NCBI GenBank assembly: GCA_903828035.1
Contig: CAIKKV010000276.1
Coordinates: 1-5,414 of the forward strand
DNA length: 5,414 bases
From: an uncultured bacterium
GTDB taxonomy: Bacteria > Verrucomicrobiota > Kiritimatiellia > CAIKKV01
Direction of reading: 5' to 3'
Shown: positions 1-5,414 of the stretch, piece after piece
Layout of the letters: every line of letters starts with the position of its first letter
How positions within the stretch are numbered: the stretch's first letter is position 1
Notes under the pieces: generated by a model
The model's database searches: none
What the model was told of the DNA's origin: nothing
The model's input: the letters and a program-made list of their open reading frames with translations, nothing else
Program-made: the position numbers and the translations under genes

Positions 1-822
1 AAGCGCAACAGCGTGACCAGCGTGGGCGGACGGTCGTCCGAGATCGCGGGCCGGCGCAAGAATCGCGCGGTCCTCGCCGTGCTCCTCCTCGTATTTTCCG
101 CCCTGACCGGCACGGTCCTCTGGCTGGCCCTGCAGAAGGTGGCCGAGGTCCTGCTGTTCACGAACGCCGAATACCGGGTCCGGGCGATCGACATCGTCTC
201 GGACGGCCAGCGCGTCTCGTGCGACAAGGTCAGGCAGTGGGCCGAGATCGAGACGGGCATGAACACCCACGCGGTCAACCTGGCCAAGATCCGGCTGAAG
301 CTGCTCCGCGTGCCCGTGATCAAGACGGTGGATATCTCCCGGGTCATGCCCGACCGGATCACGATCCGGCTGTCGGAGCGCCTGCCGATCGCCTGCGTGG
401 GCCTGCTGGGCCTGCGGGGCGTGGACCAGACCGGCTACGTCTTCGCCATCGCCCCCTCGCGCAACGCCATGCCCGTCATCACCGGCTTCATGGACGAGCC
501 CACGCCGGGCACCCGGCTCCAGGGGCGGATGCTGAACGCCGTGGAGGTGGTCGACGTGCTGAACCGCAGCTCCTTGGGCGGCCTGATGCACGTGGACGTG
601 CTGGATGTGAGGGAGCCCGACTGCCTGGTGATGAAGCTCGCCGAGGGGCCGCTGATCCGGCTGAAGTGGCCCGACATGGCGATGTCGACCCCCGAGAGCC
701 GGCTGGCGCTGGACGGCAAGCTGCGGAGCCTGGCGCGCGTGATGGACGATGCCCGGCTGAAGAACCGGCGGCTCGCGAGGGTCGATATGACGTTTAACGA
801 CGACTACATTCCCGTGGAGTAG
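1..822 (+). CDS. ftsQ: Cell division protein FtsQ (POTRA domain), 5' end probably outside the window
   Basis: FtsQ is a single-pass inner-membrane division protein that links early Z-ring proteins to the FtsB/FtsL septal synthesis complex. Counting from the GTG at 13, a basic N-terminus (about residues 7-18, RRKNR) is followed by a membrane helix at about 19-39. A POTRA-type domain follows at about 54-125, with the typical pattern of a V-x-R-x-x-P strand (SRVMPDRITIRL) and the S-E-R-x-P-I-A ending. The rest fits the FtsQ beta domain. GTG at 13 would give 269 aa, a normal length, but no ribosome binding site precedes it and the frame is open to base 1 (Lys-Arg-Asn-Ser). The true start may therefore lie upstream. 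The gene ends 6 bases before ftsA, as in classical dcw clusters. The family call rests on POTRA, topology and context; FtsQ sequences diverge strongly. Confidence 0.87.
   Translation, partial: KRNSVTSVGGRSSEIAGRRKNRAVLAVLLLVFSALTGTVLWLALQKVAEVLLFTNAEYRVRAIDIVSDGQRVSCDKVRQWAEIETGMNTHAVNLAKIRLKLLRVPVIKTVDISRVMPDRITIRLSERLPIACVGLLGLRGVDQTGYVFAIAPSRNAMPVITGFMDEPTPGTRLQGRMLNAVEVVDVLNRSSLGGLMHVDVLDVREPDCLVMKLAEGPLIRLKWPDMAMSTPESRLALDGKLRSLARVMDDARLKNRRLARVDMTFNDDYIPVE
816..819 (+). promoter_or_regulatory. Ribosome binding site of ftsA
   Basis: GGAG lies inside the last codons of ftsQ, 9 bases before the ATG at 829. It supports that start and translational coupling between ftsQ and ftsA. Confidence 0.7.
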
Positions 823-828
823 GCTGCG

Positions 829-2064
829 ATGACAATTCCCCCGCTGGTGGCGCTGGAAATAGGGACAAGCAAGGTGACGGCCGTGGTCGGCGAGGTGAAG
901 CCGGACGGCAGCCTGTTGATTACAGGCATGGGGCGGGAGGACTCCAAGGGCGTCCGCAAGGGCGAGATCGTGGATTTCGACACGGCCCTGGCCTGCGTGA
1001 AAAGCGTGCTGATCCGGGCCGAGGAGAACGCCCAGGTGGAGGTCGGCAGCGTGCTGCTGGCCGTTTCGGGCGGCCACCTGCAGAGCCTGGTCAACCAGGG
1101 CTCGAAGATGATCACGGGCAAGAACGCGGAGATCACCGAGGCCGACGAGGCGGAGGTGATGGACCTGGCGCGCGCGATGAACCTGCCGCCGGACCGCGAG
1201 GTGATCCATTCGATCGGGCAGCACTTCATCATCGACGACGACCGCGTCGTTCACCGCGCGGTGGGCATGGACGGCTCGAAGCTCGCGCTGGACATGCTGA
1301 TCGTGCATGGCGCGAGGAGCCGGCTGCACACGCCCGTGCGCCTGGTGCGGACGATCCCGCTCGAGCTGGAGGACCTGGTGTTCGGCGGGCTGTGCTCGGC
1401 CCTGGCGGTCCTGACGCCCGAGCAGAAGGAGAGCGGCGCGCTGGTGATCGACCTCGGCGGCGGCACCACCGATTACGTCCTGTACGCCTCCTCCAAGATC
1501 GCGGCCATGGGATCGCTGGCCGTGGGCGGGGATCACGTGACCAACGATATCGCCACGGCTTTCAACATCCAGACCCGGCAGGCCGAGCGGGTGAAGCGCG
1601 AGTCCGGCTCGGCCGTGGTGGACCTGGCCAACAAGATGAAGACGGTCACGGTGCCGGCGGACATGAGCTTCGAGGCGCGCACCTTCACGCAGGGCGCGCT
1701 GCACACGGTGGTCAACGCCCGCATGGACGAGCTGCTCCAGTTCATCGCCCGGCGGCTGCAGGGGGAGAAGCTGCGCCAGCTGAAGGCGGGCGTGATCCTG
1801 ACGGGCGGCGGGGCCAAGCTGAAGGGCATGCGGGAGCTGGGCGAAAAGGTCTTCCGGCTGCCCTGCGCGATCGGCCGGATCCAGGGCGTGAGCGGGGCCG
1901 TCACCCAGGTGGCGGACCCCGAGTTTGCCACCGTGGTGGGGCTGCTCAAGTTTGGTCACAAGATGGCCCGGCAGGTGGAGCCGAGCGCCCTGGCGCAGTG
2001 GTGGGAGCGGACGGTGCGGTGGATGCGGACCACGCGCGCGGTGGAGGGACATGGCAATGAATGA
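829..2064 (+). CDS. ftsA: Cell division protein FtsA, actin-like membrane anchor of FtsZ
   Basis: FtsA is an actin-fold ATPase that tethers FtsZ to the cytoplasmic membrane and recruits later division proteins. The 411-aa product has the full set of family motifs: phosphate-1 loop ALEIGTSKV (residues 8-16), the FtsA-type KGEIVDFD stretch near 48, phosphate-2 loop VIDLGGGTTDY (206-216) and adenosine loop VILTGGGAKLKG (322-333). The region between residues about 85 and 165 fits the FtsA-specific 1C subdomain. The C-terminus (about 388-405) carries W391, W392, W398 and several Arg residues in an amphipathic pattern, the expected membrane-targeting helix. Length is close to the 420 aa of E. coli FtsA. 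A GGAG 9 bases upstream supports the ATG at 829. The stop overlaps the start of ftsZ, indicating coupled translation. No key residue is missing. Confidence 0.96.
   Translation: MTIPPLVALEIGTSKVTAVVGEVKPDGSLLITGMGREDSKGVRKGEIVDFDTALACVKSVLIRAEENAQVEVGSVLLAVSGGHLQSLVNQGSKMITGKNAEITEADEAEVMDLARAMNLPPDREVIHSIGQHFIIDDDRVVHRAVGMDGSKLALDMLIVHGARSRLHTPVRLVRTIPLELEDLVFGGLCSALAVLTPEQKESGALVIDLGGGTTDYVLYASSKIAAMGSLAVGGDHVTNDIATAFNIQTRQAERVKRESGSAVVDLANKMKTVTVPADMSFEARTFTQGALHTVVNARMDELLQFIARRLQGEKLRQLKAGVILTGGGAKLKGMRELGEKVFRLPCAIGRIQGVSGAVTQVADPEFATVVGLLKFGHKMARQVEPSALAQWWERTVRWMRTTRAVEGHGNE
2043..2047 (+). promoter_or_regulatory. Ribosome binding site that decides the ftsZ start
   Basis: GGAGG lies within the end of ftsA. 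It is only 3 bases from the ATG at 2051 but 9 bases from the in-frame ATG at 2057, so 2057 is the better start. The site is translated as part of ftsA, suggesting coupling. Confidence 0.6.
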
Positions 2065-3271
2065 GAAAACGGTAAAAGCCGGCCCGCAGGTGGCCGTGGT
2101 GGGCGTGGGGCACGGAGGCACGGCGGCCGTGATGCGGCTGATCACGGACTGGCCGGAGGCGCCGCGCGTCTTCGCGGTTGGCACGGACCGCGAGATGCTC
2201 GAGCGCAGCCTGATTCCCCCGGCCGACCGGGTCCTGATCGGCGAGGAGACGGCGCACGGGCTGAGCACGGGCGGAAACGTGGAGGTGGGCCGGGAGGCCG
2301 CCGAGGCGGACCGCGACCGGCTCCAGGGCGTTTTCGCCGGCGTCAAGATGGCCTTCCTAGTGGGCGGGCTGGGCGGCGGGCTCGCCACCGGCGCCCTGCC
2401 GGTGCTGGCGCGCATGGCGCGCGCCTTCGGCGTCATGACCGTGTGCGTGGTGACGCTGCCGTTCGATTTCGAGGGGGAGAACCGCCGCGTGCGCGCCGAG
2501 GAGGGGCTGACCGAGCTCCAGGAGGCGGCCGACGTCGTGATCGCCGTGCCGAACCAGAAGCTGTTTGCCAGGTTCGGGACAGAGATGCGGATCGCCGATG
2601 CGTTCGGCCGGGCGGACAAGGTCCTGTCGCGCGCCCTGTACAGCATCTGGCGCATGATCAGCCGGCCCGGCCTGATCAGCCTGGATTACGCGGACCTGCG
2701 CGCCCTGCTCGCGGGCAGCGGCGGGGTGGGCGCGTTCGGGTACGGCGACGGCGCGGGGGCCGACAAGGCCGCCGAGGCGGTCCGGGACCTGATGGCGAAT
2801 CCGCTTCTCGACGGCGGCCGCGTGCTGCACGAGTGCGAGTCGGTTCTCGTCAATATCGCCGGCGGGCCGGACCTGACCTTGATGGAGATCGAATCCGTGA
2901 TGACGCCGATCCGCGAGGCGCTGCGGCAGGATGCCCACCTGGCCATGGGCGCGATTGTGGATGAGGCCTGGCGGGACCACCTGACCGTGACAGTGCTGGC
3001 GGCCGAGACCTGGCGGAAGGACGCGTCGGGGCAGATGCAGTTGCTGTTGAATGCCCGGCAGCGGGCGGCCGAGGAATGCGAGACGGAGCCGGAAATGGAC
3101 GCCGTTCCGGTTCGCAAGGCGCGCGGCGGGCGCGACCAGACGGGGCAGGGAGACCTGTCGCTCGAGGACGGAGCCCGGGCGCGGGGCCGGTTCAAGGACG
3201 TGGAGCCGACGATCGTGGACGGCCAGAACGTGGATATCCCCACCTTCATGCGCCGGAATATGGCCATCTAG
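2057..3271 (+). CDS. ftsZ: Cell division protein FtsZ, divergent tubulin-like GTPase
   Basis: FtsZ polymerises with GTP at midcell to form the division ring. The 404-aa product aligns along its length with FtsZ. Retained elements are the GVGHGG first loop (16-21), the PFDFEGENR strand with R143, V-P-N with N166, the guanine-contacting D187 in AFGRADKVL, the T7-loop acidic residues D210 and D213, and a textbook C-terminal FtsA-binding peptide, VDIPTFMRR (392-400). A variable, charged linker of roughly 70 residues precedes that peptide. Several usually invariant nucleotide-site residues differ: the tubulin signature GGGTGTG reads GGGLATG (106-112), NTD reads GTD (42-44), the Asn after the first glycine loop is Ala, and the T7 Asn is Ser (208). 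ATG 2057 is preferred over 2051 from ribosome-site spacing. The 8-base overlap with ftsA and the intact peptide argue for a working division gene. Confidence 0.93.
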   Translation: MNEKTVKAGPQVAVVGVGHGGTAAVMRLITDWPEAPRVFAVGTDREMLERSLIPPADRVLIGEETAHGLSTGGNVEVGREAAEADRDRLQGVFAGVKMAFLVGGLGGGLATGALPVLARMARAFGVMTVCVVTLPFDFEGENRRVRAEEGLTELQEAADVVIAVPNQKLFARFGTEMRIADAFGRADKVLSRALYSIWRMISRPGLISLDYADLRALLAGSGGVGAFGYGDGAGADKAAEAVRDLMANPLLDGGRVLHECESVLVNIAGGPDLTLMEIESVMTPIREALRQDAHLAMGAIVDEAWRDHLTVTVLAAETWRKDASGQMQLLLNARQRAAEECETEPEMDAVPVRKARGGRDQTGQGDLSLEDGARARGRFKDVEPTIVDGQNVDIPTFMRRNMAI

Positions 3272-3290
3272 AACAGGACCCGAATCGTAT

Positions 3291-3773
3291 ATGATGTCGG
3301 AAAAGTTTAAAAAAACAGCGATCCAGTTCGTCAAGTACGGGCTTTCCGGCGGGGTGGCTACGGCCGTGCACCTGACCTGTTTCTACCTGATGGCGATCCT
3401 CGTGCTGCCGGCCCTGTCGGCGGGCGATCCGATTTTCCATATCCTGAAAATGACCGGGCCGGTTGCGGCGATCGAGCCGGTGCTCCGGGCCAAGCGCGCG
3501 GCCCTGGACAACGGGGCGGCGTTTATCCTGTCCAATCTCACCGCCTATATCCTGAACGTGCTGTGGGTGTTCAAGGGCGGCCGCCACCACTGGCTCCTCG
3601 AGATCGGCCTGTTCTACCTGGTCTCGGGCGTGAGCCTGGTGGTCGGAACGGGCTTGCAGACGTGGCTGATCGCCCACATCGGGCTGAGCACCAGCGTGGC
3701 CTTTTTCGCCAACATGGTCTCCGCGCTGCTGATCAACTACGGCATGCGGAAATATGTGATCTTCAAGGGGTAG
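3291..3773 (+). CDS. GtrA-family four-helix membrane protein
   Basis: This predicted 160-aa inner-membrane protein fits the GtrA/DPMS_2-like family. Members are thought to help move or flip polyprenyl-linked sugars during surface polysaccharide or cell-wall glycan assembly. Four hydrophobic segments are visible, at about 17-42, 73-94, 102-128 and 134-152. Family hallmarks are the Asn-rich helix ending N-x-x-W-V-F-K (89-95) and the closing N-Y-G-M-R-K-Y-V-I-F-K (149-159). The loop between helices 1 and 2 (about 43-72) is longer and more charged than in typical 120-140-aa members. Start choice is between ATG 3291 and ATG 3294; only a weak AGGA about 12 bases upstream is seen, so initiation may depend on readthrough from ftsZ, which ends 19 bases earlier. 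No glycosyltransferase partner is visible in the window, so the exact substrate cannot be inferred. Confidence 0.87.
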   Translation: MMSEKFKKTAIQFVKYGLSGGVATAVHLTCFYLMAILVLPALSAGDPIFHILKMTGPVAAIEPVLRAKRAALDNGAAFILSNLTAYILNVLWVFKGGRHHWLLEIGLFYLVSGVSLVVGTGLQTWLIAHIGLSTSVAFFANMVSALLINYGMRKYVIFKG

Positions 3774-3817
3774 GCGGTTCGCCTGATCCTCGCTAAGGAT
3801 CGCATTCCTGTGGAATG
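3772..3817. repeat. Three tandem perfect hairpins after the gtrA-like gene
   Basis: Three stem-loops stand side by side, the first sharing bases with the TAG stop. They are AGGCG/CGCCT with a 3-base loop (3772-3784), GATCCT/AGGATC with a 5-base loop (3785-3801) and CATTCC/GGAATG with a 3-base loop (3803-3817). No T-run follows, so this is not a standard intrinsic terminator. It could protect the 3' end of the division operon transcript, attenuate transcription, or be the edge of the larger repeat next to it. Confidence 0.6.
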
Positions 3818-3831
3818 GGACTGCCCGGCGT

Positions 3832-3991
3832 GGGTGGGGCGTTTCGATCGGGCGTTCCCTGGCGAGCGCTTTTGGGCTGATCCGGCTTCCAGCTGGAGGC
3901 GTCGGGCCCGTAAGGCCACGCCGCCTCGCTGTCAGCCGGCTGAGCCTCAAAATCGCATCGTCAGGTCCCGCCTGATCGAAACGCCACACCC
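3832..3991. repeat. Imperfect palindrome of about 160 bases (miniature-element-like or structured RNA)
   Basis: The two halves are near reverse complements around a centre at 3911-3912. GGGTG (3832-3836) pairs with CACCC (3987-3991). After one mismatch, a perfect 12-bp run (3838-3849 with 3974-3985) follows. Pairing then continues inward with few mismatches and small bulges: 3850-3854 with 3969-3973, 3858-3865 with 3958-3965, 3866-3878 with 3943-3956, 3882-3887 with 3934-3939, and 3896-3901 with 3922-3927. The tip can form GGCC/GGCC around CGTAA. Most bases in each arm pair. The same peptide, IETPHPR, would be read from both strands, another sign of the inverted duplication. It fits a miniature inverted-repeat element or a long-hairpin RNA; target-site duplications were not identified. 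No protein-coding role is supported. Confidence 0.75.
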
Positions 3992-3999
3992 GAGAGCCA

Positions 4000-4070
4000 T
4001 CGCGCGCCCTGTTCGCTGTCGCTCACGTCGGGCGGCGCGCGAGAGGGCTTCCGCCCAAAGCCCGCTTGGG
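4000..4070. repeat. GC-rich inverted repeat plus adjacent terminator-like hairpins
   Basis: TCGCGCGCC (4000-4008) is a perfect 9-bp complement of GGCGCGCGA (4034-4042) across a 25-base loop. Directly after it are two mutually exclusive stems: GGGCTT/AAGCCC (4045-4063), and CCCAA-GC/GCTTGGG with one bulged A (4054-4070). Neither is followed by a T-run on the + strand, nor preceded by an A-run that would serve the - strand gene. They may belong to the same repeat unit as the large palindrome, or act as weak bidirectional terminators between the convergent gtrA-like and regulator genes. Confidence 0.5.
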
Positions 4071-4153
4071 AAATGTACAACGCCATTCATTCCGTGTGAA
4101 GGTGTTATCGGGCTTTTGCTGGTAAACCCGCCACCAACAGGCGCATGAGGTTT
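4071..4153. other. Rest of the convergent intergenic region; only a weak possible terminator
   Basis: No credible gene or strong signal is seen. A short CGCC/GGCG stem (4129-4143) stands 7 bases before a run of five T (4151-4155). It could act as a poor + strand terminator for the gtrA-like transcript, but the 4-bp stem and the long gap to the T-run make this doubtful. Confidence 0.25.
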
Positions 4154-4453
4154 TTACTTCTTTGGCTTGCGCGTGACGTAGGCGCTCTTCTTCTCGGCGG
4201 CGAGCTGGCGCGCGGGGCGAATCTGGCGCTCCAGCTGGGTGATGCCGTCATGCGGATCGATGCCGAGGGCGAGGCAGAACTTCACGTACTCGACGACGTC
4301 GAGGCGCCGCTCCCCGATTTCCACTTTGCCAATCCAGGAGTGGGGGATATTCATCGCCTGGCCGACCCTGCGCATGGTCAGCCCCTTTTCGTTCCGGGAA
4401 TCGCGCAGCCACGCCAGAAGCTTCCTGTATTCGTCGGTAAAAATGGTTTTCAA
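4154..4453 (-). CDS. Small XRE/Cro-type helix-turn-helix regulator
   Basis: The 99-aa product has one HTH domain of the lambda Cro/XRE type at about residues 9-65. The helix-turn-helix core is seen in L-T-M-R-R-V-G-Q-A-M-N-I-P-H-S-W-I (about 25-41), followed by the family-typical K-V-E-x-G-E-R-R-L-D-V-V-E (43-55) and C-x-A-L-G-I-D-P. The tail is short and basic (EKKSAY to RKPKK), with no sensor or peptidase domain, so it is a stand-alone DNA-binding protein. The start is a TTG at 4453-4451, supported by AAGGGGGG at 4464-4457 on the same strand. The nearby upstream ATG at 4473 is out of frame. It is divergent from the msr gene, with 143 bases between the two starts, so control of itself or of the reductase is possible but not shown. 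It could equally be a mobile-element or phage-type regulator. Confidence 0.85.
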   Translation of the reverse strand: MKTIFTDEYRKLLAWLRDSRNEKGLTMRRVGQAMNIPHSWIGKVEIGERRLDVVEYVKFCLALGIDPHDGITQLERQIRPARQLAAEKKSAYVTRKPKK

Positions 4454-4492
4454 AAGCCCCCCTTGTCGGTCATGGATCGCGTGAGAACGAAA

Positions 4493-4521
4493 ATAGTAAA
4501 CCGGACCCCGCGAGTACCCAA
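4493..4521 (-). promoter_or_regulatory. Possible promoter of the XRE regulator
   Basis: On the - strand, TTGGGT (4521-4516) and TACTAT (4498-4493) are separated by 17 bases. The -10 matches consensus at 4 of 6 positions and the -35 at the TTG. Transcription would begin near 4486, leaving a leader of about 33 bases. The boxes are modest, so this rests mainly on spacing and position. Confidence 0.4.
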
Positions 4522-4527
4522 CTCGGG
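4507..4527. promoter_or_regulatory. Inverted repeat, candidate operator between the divergent genes
   Basis: CGAGT-ACCCA-ACTCG (4511-4525) is a perfect 5-bp inverted repeat with a 5-base centre. Flanking CCC and GGG extend it if two bases are skipped. The centre is the proposed -35 box of the regulator, and the site ends 15 bases before the -35 of the reductase promoter. Small XRE proteins often bind such short dyads. Binding here is inference. Confidence 0.35.
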
Positions 4528-4542
4528 AACTGCACGGGCGGC

Positions 4543-4571
4543 TTGCCAGGAAGGCTTGGGCGATCTATAAT
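4543..4571 (+). promoter_or_regulatory. Strong sigma-70-type promoter of the msrB-msrA gene
   Basis: TTGCCA (4543-4548, 5 of 6 to consensus) and a perfect TATAAT (4566-4571) are separated by exactly 17 bases. The start of transcription would be near 4578, giving a leader of about 19 bases that contains AAGGGGAG (4583-4590), placed 6 bases before the ATG at 4597. It stands out against the GC-rich background. Confidence 0.8.
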
Positions 4572-4596
4572 CCGAGCGTGGAAAGGGGAGTGTCTC

Positions 4597-5414
4597 ATGA
4601 CGGAAAAAAAAGGTGTCATCGCCGGCCTGGTGCTGATGGCGGGGTTGGCCTGGGCCGCGGAAAAGGAGAGTCCCATGACGAACGGATGGAACACGCTGAC
4701 GCCCGAGGAAGAGCGGGTGATTGTGAACAAGGGGACGGAGCGTCCCTTCACCGGTGCCCTGCTGCGCAACCAGGACGCCGGCACGTATGTCTGCCGCCGG
4801 TGCGGCGCGGCGCTGTACCGGGCCGAGGACAAGTTCGACTCCGACTGCGGCTGGCCGAGCTTCGACGCCGAGGTGCCGGGCGCCGTGCGCCGGCAGGCCG
4901 AGGCAGCCGGCAGCCGGACGGAAATCCTCTGCGCGCATTGCGGCGGCCACCTGGGCCACGTCTTCCTGGGCGAGAAGATCACGCCCGCCAACACGCGCCA
5001 CTGCGTCAATTCGCTCTCGATGGCCTTCGTGCCGCTGGCCGATTCCTCCACCCGCTTCGAAACCGCCCTCTTTGCCGGAGGCTGCTTCTGGGGCGTGGAC
5101 TATTTTCTCGGCAAGGCGCCGGGGGTTATCCGCGCCCGCTCGGGGTACACCGGCGGAAAGACCGAGAATCCCTCCTACGAGCAGGTGTGCAGTCACACCA
5201 CCGGCCACGCCGAGGCGGTCGAGGTGGTGTTCGACCCGAGGCAGACCTCCTTTGAGAAGGTGGCGAGGCTGTTTTTCGAGATTCATGACCCGGCGCAGGT
5301 CGACGGCCAGGGGCCCGACCGGGGCGACCAGTACCGGTCCGCCATATTCTATACGACTCCGGCGCAGAAGGCGGTGGCGGAGAAGCTGATCGCCGAACTG
5401 AAGCAGAAGGGGAT
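4597..5414 (+). CDS. msrBA: Fused methionine sulfoxide reductase MsrB-MsrA with signal peptide, 3' end outside the window
   Basis: This bifunctional repair enzyme reduces methionine-R-sulfoxide (MsrB part) and methionine-S-sulfoxide (MsrA part) in oxidised proteins. The visible 272 codons have no stop. Residues 1-20 form a Sec-type leader (basic MTEKK, hydrophobic core, Ala-Trp-Ala then Ala-Glu), suggesting export. MsrB spans about 32-146: zinc cysteines C66, C69, C112 and C115, KFDSDCGWPSF with probable resolving C84, and catalytic C136 in RHCVNS. MsrA starts at about 152, with catalytic C163 in GGCFWG, then GYTGG, GHAEAVEV and QGPDRGDQYRSAIF. The usual Glu after GCFWG-x is Asp (D168). Order B-then-A is a known fusion arrangement. 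A second ribosome site and in-frame ATG (4675) lie just after the leader and could yield a cytoplasmic form. The MsrA C-terminus, including any recycling cysteines, is cut off. Confidence 0.95.
   Translation, partial: MTEKKGVIAGLVLMAGLAWAAEKESPMTNGWNTLTPEEERVIVNKGTERPFTGALLRNQDAGTYVCRRCGAALYRAEDKFDSDCGWPSFDAEVPGAVRRQAEAAGSRTEILCAHCGGHLGHVFLGEKITPANTRHCVNSLSMAFVPLADSSTRFETALFAGGCFWGVDYFLGKAPGVIRARSGYTGGKTENPSYEQVCSHTTGHAEAVEVVFDPRQTSFEKVARLFFEIHDPAQVDGQGPDRGDQYRSAIFYTTPAQKAVAEKLIAELKQKG
4664..4677 (+). promoter_or_regulatory. Internal ribosome binding site and alternative ATG of msrBA
   Basis: AGGAG (4664-4668) is followed after 6 bases by an in-frame ATG (4675-4677) located just past the predicted signal-peptide cleavage site. 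Initiation here would give an enzyme starting MTNGWNTLTPEE, the usual N-terminus of cytoplasmic MsrB proteins. The surrounding bases resemble those at the first start (GGAAA, purine-rich box, ATGACG). Confidence 0.5.

Noticed and set aside
2051..2053. ATG two codons upstream as the ftsZ start
   Set aside because: It is only 3 bases from GGAGG; the ATG at 2057 has normal 9-base spacing. The earlier one cannot be fully excluded.
3281..3296. TATATGAT as a -10 box for the gtrA-like gene
   Set aside because: It overlaps the start codons and has no convincing -35, so it could not drive a leadered transcript of this gene.
2357..3334. Long 325-codon frame opposite ftsZ
   Set aside because: It is the antisense shadow of a clear ftsZ gene; its composition is His/Arg/Pro-rich with no domain.
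3832..3991. Palindrome as an integron attC site, tRNA or intrinsic terminator
   Set aside because: No GTTRRRY/RYYYAAC core sites were seen, there is no cloverleaf or CCA end, and no T-run follows.
3810..4148. Open frame of 112 codons on the + strand through the repeat region
   Set aside because: It is Arg/Pro-rich, has no recognisable domain and no ribosome site, and lies across the long palindrome. It looks like a chance frame in GC-rich DNA.
4145..4570. 141-codon + strand frame opposite the XRE gene
   Set aside because: The - strand gene has a clear HTH domain and a good ribosome site, while this frame has neither and would run through the msr promoter.
1..5414. CRISPR array, IS element with transposase, or rRNA/tRNA gene
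   Set aside because: No regularly spaced direct repeats, transposase motifs or RNA gene signatures were found on either strand.

Overview
The window is GC-rich bacterial DNA carrying the end of a division-gene cluster: ftsQ, ftsA and ftsZ in a tight + strand run, followed by a small GtrA-family membrane protein gene. After about 380 bases of non-coding DNA rich in inverted repeats comes a divergent pair: a small XRE-type regulator on the - strand and a fused methionine sulfoxide reductase gene (MsrB then MsrA) on the + strand that runs off the right edge. FtsQ, a membrane-anchoring FtsA helix and a Sec-type leader on the reductase are most consistent with a Gram-negative envelope. The FtsZ is unusually divergent in its nucleotide-binding loops. 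A lineage in or near the PVC group (for example Kiritimatiellota or Lentisphaerota) would fit, but this is a low-confidence guess and not something the sequence proves.

Positions 1-3271 form one probable transcription unit. ftsQ stops 6 bases before ftsA, and ftsA overlaps the start of ftsZ. FtsA should anchor FtsZ to the membrane: it ends in a Trp/Arg-rich amphipathic helix, and FtsZ ends in a well-kept C-terminal peptide (VDIPTFMRR). The gtrA-like gene starts 19 bases after ftsZ and probably reads through from it.

Positions 3774-4153 hold no credible gene. They contain three small perfect hairpins right after the gtrA stop, an imperfect palindrome of about 160 bases (3832-3991), a 9-bp GC stem and more terminator-like hairpins. 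The long palindrome looks like a miniature mobile element or a structured RNA, and is the least explained item here.

Positions 4154-5414 hold the regulator and reductase. Their 143-base shared upstream region contains a near-ideal sigma-70 promoter for the reductase, a plausible promoter facing the regulator, and a small inverted repeat overlapping the regulator's -35 box. The reductase has two well-placed ribosome binding sites and two in-frame ATG codons, one before and one after the signal peptide, so exported and cytoplasmic forms may both be made.
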